Below, piece by piece: positions 9,188-19,985 of a stretch of 64,000 nt of DNA. The notes beneath the pieces are model-generated. The model did no database searches, was not told where the DNA came from, and was given only the letters and a program-made list of their open reading frames with translations. Position numbers and translations under genes: made by a program. The stretch is taken from assembly GCF_021531055.1 (NCBI RefSeq), contig NZ_JADYTL010000004.1:1-64000 (forward strand), in the 5' to 3' direction. How positions within the stretch are numbered: the first letter of the stretch is position 1; the number at the start of each line of letters is the position of its first letter. The stretch is from Collinsella tanakaei. GTDB taxonomy: Bacteria > Actinomycetota > Coriobacteriia > Coriobacteriales > Coriobacteriaceae.

Positions 9188-10015
9188 ATGCCCAGTTGGA
9201 ACATACATATCGCCCAGACCGAGCGCCTGCTGGCGCGCGACAGTGCCGTGGCGCGGGCGGTGCGCGACGAGAACGCCTTCCTGCTCGGCAATGTGATCCC
9301 GGATATCATGGTCGGGTACATGGTGCCCGGCATCGCCGAGCCCATCCCGTATCGGGTGACGCACTGCGCCGAGCCGTCTCCCATTCCCAAGCCGCGCGAG
9401 CGCGAGTTTTGGGATGAGTTCGTGGCGCCGCTGGCAGGCGCCCTGCGTGAGGGCGATTGGGCATGTGGTCGCGTGGAGCCTGCCGACCTGCGGCGCGAGG
9501 TGGACCGCGTGAACCGCATTCACTTTGCCCATCGCTACCAGGGAAAAGATGCTCCTGCTGCCTTGGACGCCGGCGGTGCGCGCCGTGAGGACACGGTCGG
9601 TTTCGAGCGGAGCCTGTTCGACCTGACGCTGGGCGCCTGGGCGCATCTGATGGCCGATAACGTGTGGAACACGCGGGTCAACGAGTTCCTGGACGCTCAC
9701 GGCGGCAAGCCGAGCGAGGAGTTTCGCATCAAGAAGCAAAACGATTTCGATGGCTTTGGCAAGACGCTCGAGATCCACACCCTGCCGCGCGAGACCGAGC
9801 GGCTGGTGCGGACGGCGAGTGCGTTTCCGCAGTATGCCATCGAGCCCGCACACGTACATGACGCGCTGGTCGTGGCGCACGAGATCGTGCGCACGAACGG
9901 CGTGGCGGTTCACGCACCCTACATGCTGCTGACCGAGGAGTTTTTCTCCAGCGTGTTCGACGAGGTGCTGGACGCGACCGAGACGGCGCTCGCGGAGCGG
10001 CTCGGCCGCGCATAG
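9188..10015 (+). CDS. Zinc-dependent phospholipase C-like protein
   Basis: A 275-residue protein resembling the zinc-dependent phospholipase C/S1-P1 fold as found in uncharacterised bacterial proteins. It starts MPSWNIHIAQTERLL, followed by NAFLLGNVIPDI, then THCAEP and LTLGAWAHLMADNVWN, so the conserved His/Asp pattern of metal ligands is present. No signal peptide is visible, so a secreted phospholipase is not supported and the substrate is unknown. The start is chosen at 9188 because GGAAGG lies 8 bp upstream; an upstream in-frame ATG at 9137 has no such site. Monocistronic. Confidence 0.65.
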   Translation: MPSWNIHIAQTERLLARDSAVARAVRDENAFLLGNVIPDIMVGYMVPGIAEPIPYRVTHCAEPSPIPKPREREFWDEFVAPLAGALREGDWACGRVEPADLRREVDRVNRIHFAHRYQGKDAPAALDAGGARREDTVGFERSLFDLTLGAWAHLMADNVWNTRVNEFLDAHGGKPSEEFRIKKQNDFDGFGKTLEIHTLPRETERLVRTASAFPQYAIEPAHVHDALVVAHEIVRTNGVAVHAPYMLLTEEFFSSVFDEVLDATETALAERLGRA

Positions 10016-10236
10016 GGGGCGGATACGTGCCCGAGGCGCATTTTGGTGGGTGCCGGCGACAGGGGCATGTGCTGGCCGCCGTCCATCGGGCCGTTGGACT
10101 GGGCGGTTTTGATGCCGCCGATGCACGCTGAGCCGTGGTCGTGGGCGGCTGGTCTGGGGCTCTGGTCGGGCGCTGCATATTATGATTGTCTGCGTCTGCG
10201 ATCCTGCATAGTTTTCCGCTCGACGGTTTCGTGCCG

Positions 10237-10394
10237 AAACCTGTATCGCTCTGGGGCGCGATTTTTCGGTGCGAAGACGTCACCGTCCGGAGACCGCTTG
10301 CAAAAGCCCAGTTGTTTCCTGCGACGTTGTTGGAGGCTATCGCCATAGGTGCAAGGGGGCACCGAAAAATCGCGCCCCAGAGCGATACAGGTTT
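10237..10394. repeat. R5 MITE-like element, copy 2 (36-bp perfect terminal inverted repeats)
   Basis: Arms 10237-10272 and 10359-10394 are exact complements over 36 bp and contain GGGGCGCGATTTTTCGGTGC. The part homologous to copy 1 is 10245-10386 (142 bp), and the inverted repeat extends 8 bp further on each side here. The element fills most of the 443-bp gap 10016-10458. Small open frames across it are not convincing genes. Confidence 0.85.
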
Positions 10395-10458
10395 TCCGCA
10401 GGCGCCCGCAGGCACGATTGTATTCGCTGCTTTCCAAATAATCTGCGAGAACGATGCG

Positions 10459-11436
10459 TCAGTATGCAAGTACGTTTCCCAGCAGCATATTGCGCAACTC
10501 CAGTCGCTCCTCGGTCGTGCCCATGATCTTGGGATTGAGCGAAACGCCCAGGTGGTGTGCGACGCGCTGCACGATACCCTCGAATCGCTCGAAATCTTTG
10601 ATGCGCCCGGGTGTCACGAACATCACGTGATAATCCATTACCTCGAGGTCGTCGCGCCGATCCTCGTCTTTGTCGGCGCTTCCCGCGTTTTCGTGGAACA
10701 GCCGGCTTTGATACTCGATGATCAGTCGCGCGGCTCGATACACGAGGTCACCGTATCGGACGCCCTTCACGCGTTTGCCTCCGAGGTGCTGGATAACCGG
10801 CAGCTCGGCGTTGAGCTCGGGGAGCGGCAGCCCGTAACCGCCCGAACTCGGAGGCAGGCACAGCAGCATGCACAGCGCGGTCTCCATGGGCGACGCGGAG
10901 CCGTCGCACACGTACCGAAGCGCCGAAAGCGCCTTGCCAGACCCCTTGACTCCATGGTTTTCCTGCGCGTACGTGCGGATTTTCTCCTTCGAGCTCAACG
11001 CGTCGAGGCCGTATCGCGTGACCGTGTCGCGCTCGTTGGGTCCGAGCGCGTACGTTCCACAGAGCTCCATGGCGCATCGGACATGCTCGGCAAGCTCGTC
11101 GCGTTGACATATATAAAGGTACGCGAGCTCCGGCACGGCGCAGGCGCATGCGTCGTCGATGCTGACGAAGCTCGGGGACACGAGGCCTTCGGGAAGTGCG
11201 TGGCACACCGCGAGCTTCGATGACCGGCGCGACCGCTTGTCCGGCGCGAAGATGTGGTAGGGCGGGGTGACGCGCAGGGGACCGAACGCCCGCTCGAGCT
11301 CTTTGATCTGCTGGGCGCGCGTCGCGGCGTCGTCGATGTCGTTCGTGCCGAGCAGCATGGGCTCATGCGGACGCGGAAACGCGTCGGTGCGCATGAGCTC
11401 GATGGCGCTGCAATCTGTGAGGTAAAGCTTCGACAT
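10459..11436 (-). CDS. DUF559/AbiEi-like putative nuclease-fold protein
   Basis: A 325-residue protein of unknown function. The C-terminal half resembles PD-(D/E)XK-type DUF559 domains: SPMETAL (Glu186), GLPLPELNAELPV, GDLVYRAARLIIEYQS (Asp230, Glu241) and DEDRRDDLEVMDYHVMFVT. The usual IEYDG is IEYQS here, so the key Asp after Glu is replaced by Gln. The N-terminal half (VSPSFVSIDDACACAVPELAYLYIC) is like the sensor/HTH-associated part of AbiEi-style antitoxins. It stands alone, with no obvious toxin beside it. It could be a domesticated nuclease, an antitoxin-like regulator or a defence component. Confidence 0.55.
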   Translation of the reverse strand: MSKLYLTDCSAIELMRTDAFPRPHEPMLLGTNDIDDAATRAQQIKELERAFGPLRVTPPYHIFAPDKRSRRSSKLAVCHALPEGLVSPSFVSIDDACACAVPELAYLYICQRDELAEHVRCAMELCGTYALGPNERDTVTRYGLDALSSKEKIRTYAQENHGVKGSGKALSALRYVCDGSASPMETALCMLLCLPPSSGGYGLPLPELNAELPVIQHLGGKRVKGVRYGDLVYRAARLIIEYQSRLFHENAGSADKDEDRRDDLEVMDYHVMFVTPGRIKDFERFEGIVQRVAHHLGVSLNPKIMGTTEERLELRNMLLGNVLAY

Positions 11437-11502
11437 GGCGCGAATATAGCAGAGTCATAAACGCAAATGTAAACTAGACGCGACAGGGTATGAAAAAAGA
11501 TA

Positions 11503-11536
11503 GAAAAAAGCGCCGCCCGGAAACCCGGACGGCGCT
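11503..11536 (-). terminator. Terminator of pyk
   Basis: 12-bp stem AGCGCCGCCCGG / CCGGACGGCGCT with one mismatch and an AAAC loop (11509-11536), followed on the minus strand by a T-rich tract (TTTTTTCTATCTTTTTT). Confidence 0.8.
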
Positions 11537-11563
11537 GCTGGGCGCTTGTGGCGCGAAAGGCGC

Positions 11564-13024
11564 TTAGCGGACCTGCGCGACGTAGGCGACGTTCGTGGAG
11601 GTCGCCTTGCCGTCGAGGTGGATCGACATGCGCGGATCGCCGGCGGTGGCGACGGTGAGCTCGCCCTCCTTGACGTAGCCGAGCTCCTTGGCGGTCTCGA
11701 TCGCCTTGATGATCGTGCCGTTGACGGTGCCCTGCGTGATGGCGGCCAGGTGCGGCTCGACGCCCCAGTACATGATCATCTGCTGGACGGCCCACTCGTG
11801 GCGGGAGAACGCGCAGATGGGCACGTTGGGACGGAAGTGCGAGATCAGGCGCGCGGTGCGACCGGTGGTCGTGGGCACGGTGATGCACTTGGCGCCGACG
11901 ACGGTGGCCATGTTCACGGCGGACATACCCACGACGTTGTTGATGACGCGGGTGCCGTGCGCGCTCTCAGGCGCGGTGAGCGGCGCGTGGACGGGCAGGT
12001 GCTTCTCGGTCTCGTGCGCGATGTGGGCCTGCATCTTCACGGCCTCGACCGGGTACTGGCCGGCAGCGGTCTCACCGGAGAGCATGACGGCGTCGGTGCC
12101 ATCGTAGATGGCGTTCGCGACGTCGGCGACCTCGGCGCGCGTCGGGCGCGGGTTGTGCTGCATGGAGTCGAGCATCTGCGTGGCGGTGATGACGGGCTTG
12201 TAGGCCGCGTTGCACTTGGCGATGATGTCCTTCTGGATGTGCGGGACGAGCTCGGGCGCGATCTCGATGCCCAGGTCGCCGCGGGCGACCATGATGCCGT
12301 CGGAGACCTCGAGGATGGCGTCGAAGTTCTGGACGCCCAGGGCGCACTCGATCTTGGGGAAGATCGTGATGTGCTCGCCACCGTTCAGGCGGCAGAGGTG
12401 GCGGATCTCCTCGACGGCGGCCGCGTTGCGGATGAAGGACGCGGCGATGTAGTCGATGTTCTCCTTGATGCCGAACAGGATGTCCTCGCGGTCGCGGTCG
12501 GTGATGGCGGGCAGGGAGATGTCGACATTGGGGATGTTGACGCCCTTGCGCTCGCCGATCTCGCCGGTGTTCTTGACGATGCAGTGCATGTCCTGGCCGT
12601 CGATGGACTCGACCTCGAGGGCGACCAGGCCATCATCGATCAGGATGAGCGAGCCGGCCTCGGCCTCGGAGGGGAGCTCGAGGTAATCGAGGGAGATGTG
12701 GGTCTCGTCGCCGAGCCAGTCCTCGCTGGTGGGCTGGGCGGTCACGATGATCTTGTCGCCCTCGTGGACGGTGATCTTGGCGTGATCCTTGAGCAGGCCG
12801 GTGCGGACCTCGGGACCCTTGGTGTCGAGCAGGATACCCACGGGGATGCCGAGCTCGCGGGAGATGCGGCGGACGCGCTCGATGCGCTCGTGGTGCTCCT
12901 CGTAGGAGCCGTGCGAGAAGTTGAAGCGGGCGACGTTCATGCCCGCCTTGATCATCTCGCGGAGGGTGTCGTCGCTATCGCAAGCGGGACCCATGGTGCA
13001 TACGATCTTTGTGCGCTTGTACAT
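11564..13024 (-). CDS. pyk: Pyruvate kinase
   Basis: Converts phosphoenolpyruvate and ADP to pyruvate and ATP, the last step of glycolysis. It would also take up the 2-phosphoglycerate made by the hexarate pathway further on. The 486-residue protein begins MYKRTKIVCTMGPA and has the substrate helix NVARFNFSHGSYEEH, the active-site segment FPKIECALGVQNFDAIL, and MVARGDLGIEI with TQMLDSM. The C-terminal domain (about 370-486) carries the allosteric region. GGAGGT precedes the ATG. It has its own promoter (TATAAT at 13081-13086 on the minus strand) and terminator. Confidence 0.96.
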   Translation of the reverse strand: MYKRTKIVCTMGPACDSDDTLREMIKAGMNVARFNFSHGSYEEHHERIERVRRISRELGIPVGILLDTKGPEVRTGLLKDHAKITVHEGDKIIVTAQPTSEDWLGDETHISLDYLELPSEAEAGSLILIDDGLVALEVESIDGQDMHCIVKNTGEIGERKGVNIPNVDISLPAITDRDREDILFGIKENIDYIAASFIRNAAAVEEIRHLCRLNGGEHITIFPKIECALGVQNFDAILEVSDGIMVARGDLGIEIAPELVPHIQKDIIAKCNAAYKPVITATQMLDSMQHNPRPTRAEVADVANAIYDGTDAVMLSGETAAGQYPVEAVKMQAHIAHETEKHLPVHAPLTAPESAHGTRVINNVVGMSAVNMATVVGAKCITVPTTTGRTARLISHFRPNVPICAFSRHEWAVQQMIMYWGVEPHLAAITQGTVNGTIIKAIETAKELGYVKEGELTVATAGDPRMSIHLDGKATSTNVAYVAQVR

Positions 13025-13080
13025 TCAGACCTCCATCTGACGTCGACTTTGCGCTGATAAAACGATTTGCCAACGCGGTT

Positions 13081-13108
13081 ATTATAGGCAATCGGATGAC
13101 AGGGCAAA
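13081..13108 (-). promoter_or_regulatory. Candidate pyk promoter
   Basis: A perfect TATAAT (complement of 13081-13086) with TTTGCC (complement of 13103-13108) 16 bp upstream. It would give a 5' leader of about 50 nt. Confidence 0.5.
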
Positions 13109-13251
13109 GTAATGTCAAGGTTATTGCTCAGTCTTTTCACAGATTCGGAGCGCGTTTCCATATCAGATAGGTATGTTGATGGGTTTCGCCGTGCGGCGCA
13201 ATGGTATCGCGCCCAGTATTGGTGGGATATCGTCCGCGGCGGCGCTCCGCC

Positions 13252-13372
13252 CGACAAGATGGTGCCAGGTACAAACTTGTCGGCGGTGCCTCGACCGACA
13301 AGATGGTGCCGGGTACAAACTTGTCGCGGCGGCGCTTCGCCCGGTAAGTTCGGGCCCGGTTCAAACTCGTCG
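13252..13372. repeat. R1 cluster: two intact 31-bp units and one decayed unit
   Basis: Intact copies lie at 13252-13282 and 13296-13326, with CGACAAG at one end, CTTGTCG at the other and core ATGGTGCCAGGTACAAA. A degenerate copy sits at 13341-13372. They lie between pyk and the first ATPase leader, all in the same orientation. Confidence 0.85.
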
Positions 13373-13450
13373 CGATGTCTCGCATGCCATGTTGACCGCT
13401 TACGGATAGGCATGCAAATTCTGTGGAGATGTACGCTAATATTTTGGCCA

Positions 13451-13572
13451 TTGCAAGCCGCTGGACAGCGTGCAGCCTCAAGAGGCCCTTGCCCCGGTTT
13501 TCCGGGGAATTAAGATCGGGCAAATCCCCGTGCCGCCGTCCGGCAACTAGTTCCCATAAGGGGGAGGCAACG
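13451..13572 (+). promoter_or_regulatory. Structured leader of Ca-ATPase gene 1 (related to leader 2)
   Basis: It shares with 16562-16677 the ordered blocks GCAAG, GCAGCCT, CCCTTGCCCC, GGGGAATTA and GATCGGGC. The segment 13485-13521 folds as GCCC-UUG-CCCC ... GGGG-AAUUAAGAUC-GGGC, with an asymmetric internal loop conserved between leaders. GCAAG near 13453 could pair alternatively with CTTGC near 13489. No known riboswitch class was recognised. Confidence 0.5.
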
Positions 13573-16254
13573 ATGCAGAAGGAATACTTAGCTTCGGCTG
13601 AGGAGGTGCTCGAGGACCAATCCTCGAATGCCGAAACGGGCCTTTCCGACGCCGTCGCGCAACAGCGCCTGGCCGAGTTCGGCCCCAACAAGCTGGACGA
13701 GGAGGAAAAGACGCCGCTGTGGATCCGCTTCTTCCAGCAGATGGCCGACCCGATGGTCATCATGCTCATCTGCGCGGCCGTCATCTCGGCGGTGACCGGC
13801 ATGATCCAGGGCGAGTCCGAGTGGGCCGACGTCGTGATCATCATGACGGTCGTCATCATCAACTCCGCGCTCGGCGTCATCCAGGAGGCCAAGTCCGAGG
13901 AGGCGCTCGAGGCTCTGCAGGAGATGAGCGCGGCGCAGTCCAAGGTCATCCGCGACGGCAAGATGGTCTCGCTCCATTCCTCCGAGCTCGTCCCGGGCGA
14001 CATCGTCCTGCTCGAGGCCGGCGACTCCGTGCCCGCGGACTGCCGTGTGCTCGAGAGTGCTTCCATGAAGATCGAGGAGGCGGCGCTCACCGGTGAGTCC
14101 GTCCCCGTCGAGAAGCACACCAACCCGATCTCGCTCGACGGCGCCGACGACGTGCCGCTGGGCGACCGTAAGAACATGTGCTACATGGGCTCCACCGTGG
14201 TCTATGGCCGCGGCCGAGCCGTCGTGGTCGGTACCGGCATGAAGACCGAGATGGGCAAGATCGCCGGCGCCCTGAACGAGGCCAAGGAAGAGCTCACCCC
14301 GCTGCAGATGAAGCTCGCCGAGCTCTCCAAGATCCTGACCATCATGGTCATCGTGATCTGCGTGGTCATCTTCGCGGTCGACCTGCTGCGCTCCGGTATC
14401 GGTAACGTCATGGCCGAGCCGCACATGCTGCTCGACACCTTCATGGTCGCCGTGTCGCTGGCCGTCGCCGCCATTCCCGAAGGCCTGGTCGCCGTCGTGA
14501 CCATCGTCCTTTCGATCGGCGTCACCAAGATGGCCAAGCGCCAGGCCATCATCCGCAACCTGTCCGCCGTCGAGACCCTCGGCTGCACGCAGGTCATCTG
14601 CTCCGATAAGACCGGTACCCTCACCCAGAACAAGATGACGGTCGTCAAGCACGAGCTCGCTTCCTCCGAGGAGAAGCTGCTGGCCGGCATGGCCCTGTGC
14701 TCCGACGCCAAGTGGGACGAGCAGGCCGGCGAGGCCGTGGGCGAGCCCACCGAGTGCGCGCTCGTCAACGACGCCGGTCGTGCCGGCATGCAGGGTCTGG
14801 ACGTCGAGCATCCGCGCGTGGGCGAGGCCCCGTTCGACTCCGGCCGTAAGATGATGTCCGTCGTGGTCGAGGAGGCCGACGGCTCGTTTGAGCAGTACAC
14901 CAAGGGCGCGCCCGACGTCATCTTGAACCTGTGCACGCAGGTCTATGAGGACGGCAAGATCGTCCCCATGACCGACGCCAAGCGCGACGAGCTGCTCGCC
15001 GCCAACAAGGCCATGGCCGACGAGGCGCTGCGCGTGCTCGCGCTCGCCAGCCGCACCTATAGCGAGAAGCCGACCGATTTCTCCGCCGAGGCGCTCGAGA
15101 ACAACCTCGTGTTCTGCGGTCTGTCCGGCATGATCGACCCCGAGCGTCCCGAGGTGGCCCCGGCCATCAAGGAGGCCCACGGCGCGGGCATCCGCACCGT
15201 CATGATCACGGGCGACCACATCGACACCGCCGTGGCCATCGCCAAGAACCTCGGTATCGTCGAGAGCCGCGACCAGGCCATCACCGGCGCCGAGATCGAC
15301 AAGATGTCCGACGCCGAACTCGACCGTCAGATCGAGAAGTACGGCGTGTACGCGCGTGTCCAGCCCGAGCACAAGACGCGTATCGTCGAGGCGTGGAAGT
15401 CCAAGAACAAGGTCGTCGCCATGACCGGCGACGGCGTGAACGACGCCCCGTCCATCAAGCACGCCAACATCGGCGTGGGCATGGGCATCACCGGCACCGA
15501 CGTCACCAAGAACGTCGCCGACATGGTGCTCGCCGACGACAACTTCGCCACCATCATCGGCGCGTGCGAAGAGGGTCGCCGCATCTACGACAACATCCGC
15601 AAGGTCATCCAGTTCCTGCTGTCCGCGAACCTCGCCGAGGTCTTCTCGGTGTTCGCCGCCACGCTCATGGGCTTCACGCTGTTCCAGCCCATCCAGCTGC
15701 TGTGGGTCAACCTCGTCACCGACTGCTTCCCGGCGCTCGCGCTCGGCATGGAGGAGGCCGAGGGCGACATCATGAAGCGCAAGCCGCGCAACGCCACCGA
15801 CGGCGTGTTCGCCAACAACATGGGTCTCGACACCATCATCCAGGGCCTCATCATCACCGTGCTGGTGCTCGCGAGCTTCTTCTGCGGCGTGTACTACGAC
15901 CTGGGTACGATCGACCTGTCCCAGCTCGCCACCACCATGGCTGACGAAGAGGGCGTCATGATGGCGTTCATCACGCTCAACATGGTCGAGATCTTCCACT
16001 GCTTCAACATGCGCAGCCGCCGCGCCTCGATCTTCCACATGAAGAAGCAGAACAAGTGGCTGTGGGGCGCCGCGATCCTCGCGCTCATCCTGACGCTCAT
16101 CGTGGTCGAGGTCGACGCCCTGTCCATGATCTTCTTCGGCGTCGAGCACCTCGAGCCCAAGGGCATGATCACCGCGCTCGTGCTCGGCTTCTTGATCATC
16201 CCGCTGGTGGAGATCTACAAGGCCATCATGCGTGCCGTGGAGAAGGACAAGTAA
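13573..16254 (+). CDS. Cation-translocating P-type ATPase (Ca2+ type), paralogue 1
   Basis: A membrane pump of the P2 (SERCA/PMCA-like) family that probably exports Ca2+; Mn2+ or another divalent cation is possible. The 893 residues run from a cation-ATPase N-domain (about 1-75), TM1-2, actuator domain with LTGESVPVEK, TM3-4 with the ion-site motif IPEGLVAVV, phosphorylation motif DKTGTLT (Asp345), nucleotide domain, hinge MTGDGVNDAPS, to C-terminal TM5-10. GGGGAGG precedes the ATG at 13573; the 50-residue upstream extension of the frame falls in the structured leader and is not coding. A near-identical paralogue follows 423 bp downstream. Confidence 0.92.
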   Translation: MQKEYLASAEEVLEDQSSNAETGLSDAVAQQRLAEFGPNKLDEEEKTPLWIRFFQQMADPMVIMLICAAVISAVTGMIQGESEWADVVIIMTVVIINSALGVIQEAKSEEALEALQEMSAAQSKVIRDGKMVSLHSSELVPGDIVLLEAGDSVPADCRVLESASMKIEEAALTGESVPVEKHTNPISLDGADDVPLGDRKNMCYMGSTVVYGRGRAVVVGTGMKTEMGKIAGALNEAKEELTPLQMKLAELSKILTIMVIVICVVIFAVDLLRSGIGNVMAEPHMLLDTFMVAVSLAVAAIPEGLVAVVTIVLSIGVTKMAKRQAIIRNLSAVETLGCTQVICSDKTGTLTQNKMTVVKHELASSEEKLLAGMALCSDAKWDEQAGEAVGEPTECALVNDAGRAGMQGLDVEHPRVGEAPFDSGRKMMSVVVEEADGSFEQYTKGAPDVILNLCTQVYEDGKIVPMTDAKRDELLAANKAMADEALRVLALASRTYSEKPTDFSAEALENNLVFCGLSGMIDPERPEVAPAIKEAHGAGIRTVMITGDHIDTAVAIAKNLGIVESRDQAITGAEIDKMSDAELDRQIEKYGVYARVQPEHKTRIVEAWKSKNKVVAMTGDGVNDAPSIKHANIGVGMGITGTDVTKNVADMVLADDNFATIIGACEEGRRIYDNIRKVIQFLLSANLAEVFSVFAATLMGFTLFQPIQLLWVNLVTDCFPALALGMEEAEGDIMKRKPRNATDGVFANNMGLDTIIQGLIITVLVLASFFCGVYYDLGTIDLSQLATTMADEEGVMMAFITLNMVEIFHCFNMRSRRASIFHMKKQNKWLWGAAILALILTLIVVEVDALSMIFFGVEHLEPKGMITALVLGFLIIPLVEIYKAIMRAVEKDK

Positions 16255-16255
16255 C

Positions 16256-16286
16256 CGACAAGTTGGTGCCAGGTACAAACCTGTCG
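16256..16286. repeat. R1 31-bp repeat
   Basis: One unit with termini CGACAAG/CTGTCG, starting one base after the ATPase 1 stop codon and directly before its terminator. Confidence 0.85.
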
Positions 16287-16288
16287 CG

Positions 16289-16323
16289 AGGCCCCGGAAG
16301 GCGTTCCTTCCGGGGCCTTTTTC
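16289..16323 (+). terminator. Terminator of Ca-ATPase gene 1
   Basis: AGGCCCCGGAAG and CTTCCGGGGCCT arms with a short loop, then TTTTTC. Confidence 0.85.
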
Positions 16324-16332
16324 ATGTGTCGG

Positions 16333-16420
16333 GGGCGTAAAAATACCCCAGGGGTTTTATTGCATCTGCGCGGGCATGCCCGCGCAGATGCAATAAAACC
16401 CCTGGGGTATTTTTACGCCC
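16333..16420. repeat. 88-bp perfect palindrome (R2 family)
   Basis: Two exact 44-bp arms meet at GCATGC (centre 16376/16377). Each arm contains TAAAAATACCCCAGGGG. It appears to be two R2 units head to head around a CATCTGCGCGGG core. It lies in the 423-bp gap between the two ATPase genes. Confidence 0.9.
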
Positions 16421-16561
16421 TCGGCCTCGATTCGCGGGCCAATGGTCCACAGCACATCCGGTGGGCGGTTTGGCGGGGCAATTCACGCGATTCGTAACAT
16501 GGTGTAAAAGAACATGAACAAATATGCTTATTGCCGTTGTTATAGGGTACTATTGCAAACA

Positions 16562-16677
16562 TGCAAGACGCCAGCTGACATGGCAGCCTTGATGAGCCCT
16601 TGCCCCTCTCCTGGGGAATTATGATCGGGCATCAACCTGTTGGTTGGTAAGGACACCCAGGAGGAGGAAGCGAAAGT
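16562..16677 (+). promoter_or_regulatory. Structured leader of Ca-ATPase gene 2 (related to leader 1)
   Basis: It carries the same ordered blocks as leader 1 (GCAAG, GGCAGCCT, CCCTTGCCCC, GGGGAATTA, GATCGGGC). The hairpin 16597-16630 keeps its stems, while the apical loop differs in length and sequence, as expected for a conserved RNA structure. AGGAGGAGG lies at its 3' end as ribosome binding site. Confidence 0.5.
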
Positions 16678-19365
<2,688 letters not shown>

Positions 19366-19397
19366 TTCGCGTTCACAGCTCGCGGCATGCAACCGAA

Positions 19398-19431
19398 AGG
19401 CTCCTGGGGCATACGCCTCAGGAGCCTTTTT
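19398..19431 (+). terminator. Terminator of Ca-ATPase gene 2
   Basis: AGGCTCCTG (19398-19406) pairs with CAGGAGCCT (19419-19427), followed by five T. Confidence 0.85.
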
Positions 19432-19438
19432 CATGCCC

Positions 19439-19505
19439 CGACAAGTTTGTACCTGGCACCATCTTGTCGGTTCCCGACAAGATGGTGCCAGGTACAAACT
19501 TGTCG
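19439..19505. repeat. R1 inverted pair
   Basis: Two 31-bp R1 units in opposite orientation (19439-19469 and 19475-19505) separated by five bases, forming a long cruciform-prone palindrome. The stretch 19506-19985 that follows (about 480 bp) is comparatively AT-rich and has no credible gene; it contains the 14-bp palindrome AAAATGGCCATTTT near 19654. Confidence 0.85.
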
Positions 19506-19985
19506 GGGGCTGCGGCGCTGCCTCCGTGAAATGCAGTCTGACGCCTTCTCGCACTATTCATTTCCGGAGATGGGCCTCGCTTGTGACCAGCCGATCTGCT
19601 AAGGCCTGATACAGGTGATTTTGAGGTTGAACATTCGCCGGCTCAGCCGGTTACAAAAATGGCCATTTTCTAGTTAAGTTGGGGGCGGTCAGAGGCTTAT
19701 ACATCAGATTGATAAACGCATTGCGATATAAAGCATGGCATTGTGCAACATAAGGTTTTCACGTCGACTGCCACAATCGCTTGAAAGGTACCATCGCAGG
19801 GTCCGAGCCACCTTCAGACCTTTGAACAGGACATGCATAAGCTCTCGGAAAACTAGAAAATACTCGATTTTGTAACCAATGGGGCCACCCGAGCATTGCA
19901 GACGGTGTTTCGGATGCATGCATATGCATAACAAGCGCGACGACATGAATATTCGTCTGCTGTATTGTCACATGCGGCAGGATGG

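Noticed and set aside
10180-10469. Short frames within the R5 element
   Set aside because: They arise from the repeat itself and have no start signals or domain similarity.
13252-13372. CRISPR array
   Set aside because: R1 units lack regular unique spacers, vary in orientation, and no cas gene is present.
13451-13572. yybP-ykoY or M-box riboswitch before ATPase 1
   Set aside because: Hallmark conserved loops of these classes are not present; kept only as an unassigned structured leader.
19704-19946. 80-codon minus-strand frame in the AT-rich gap
   Set aside because: No ribosome binding site, no recognisable domain, and it lies in atypical non-coding DNA.
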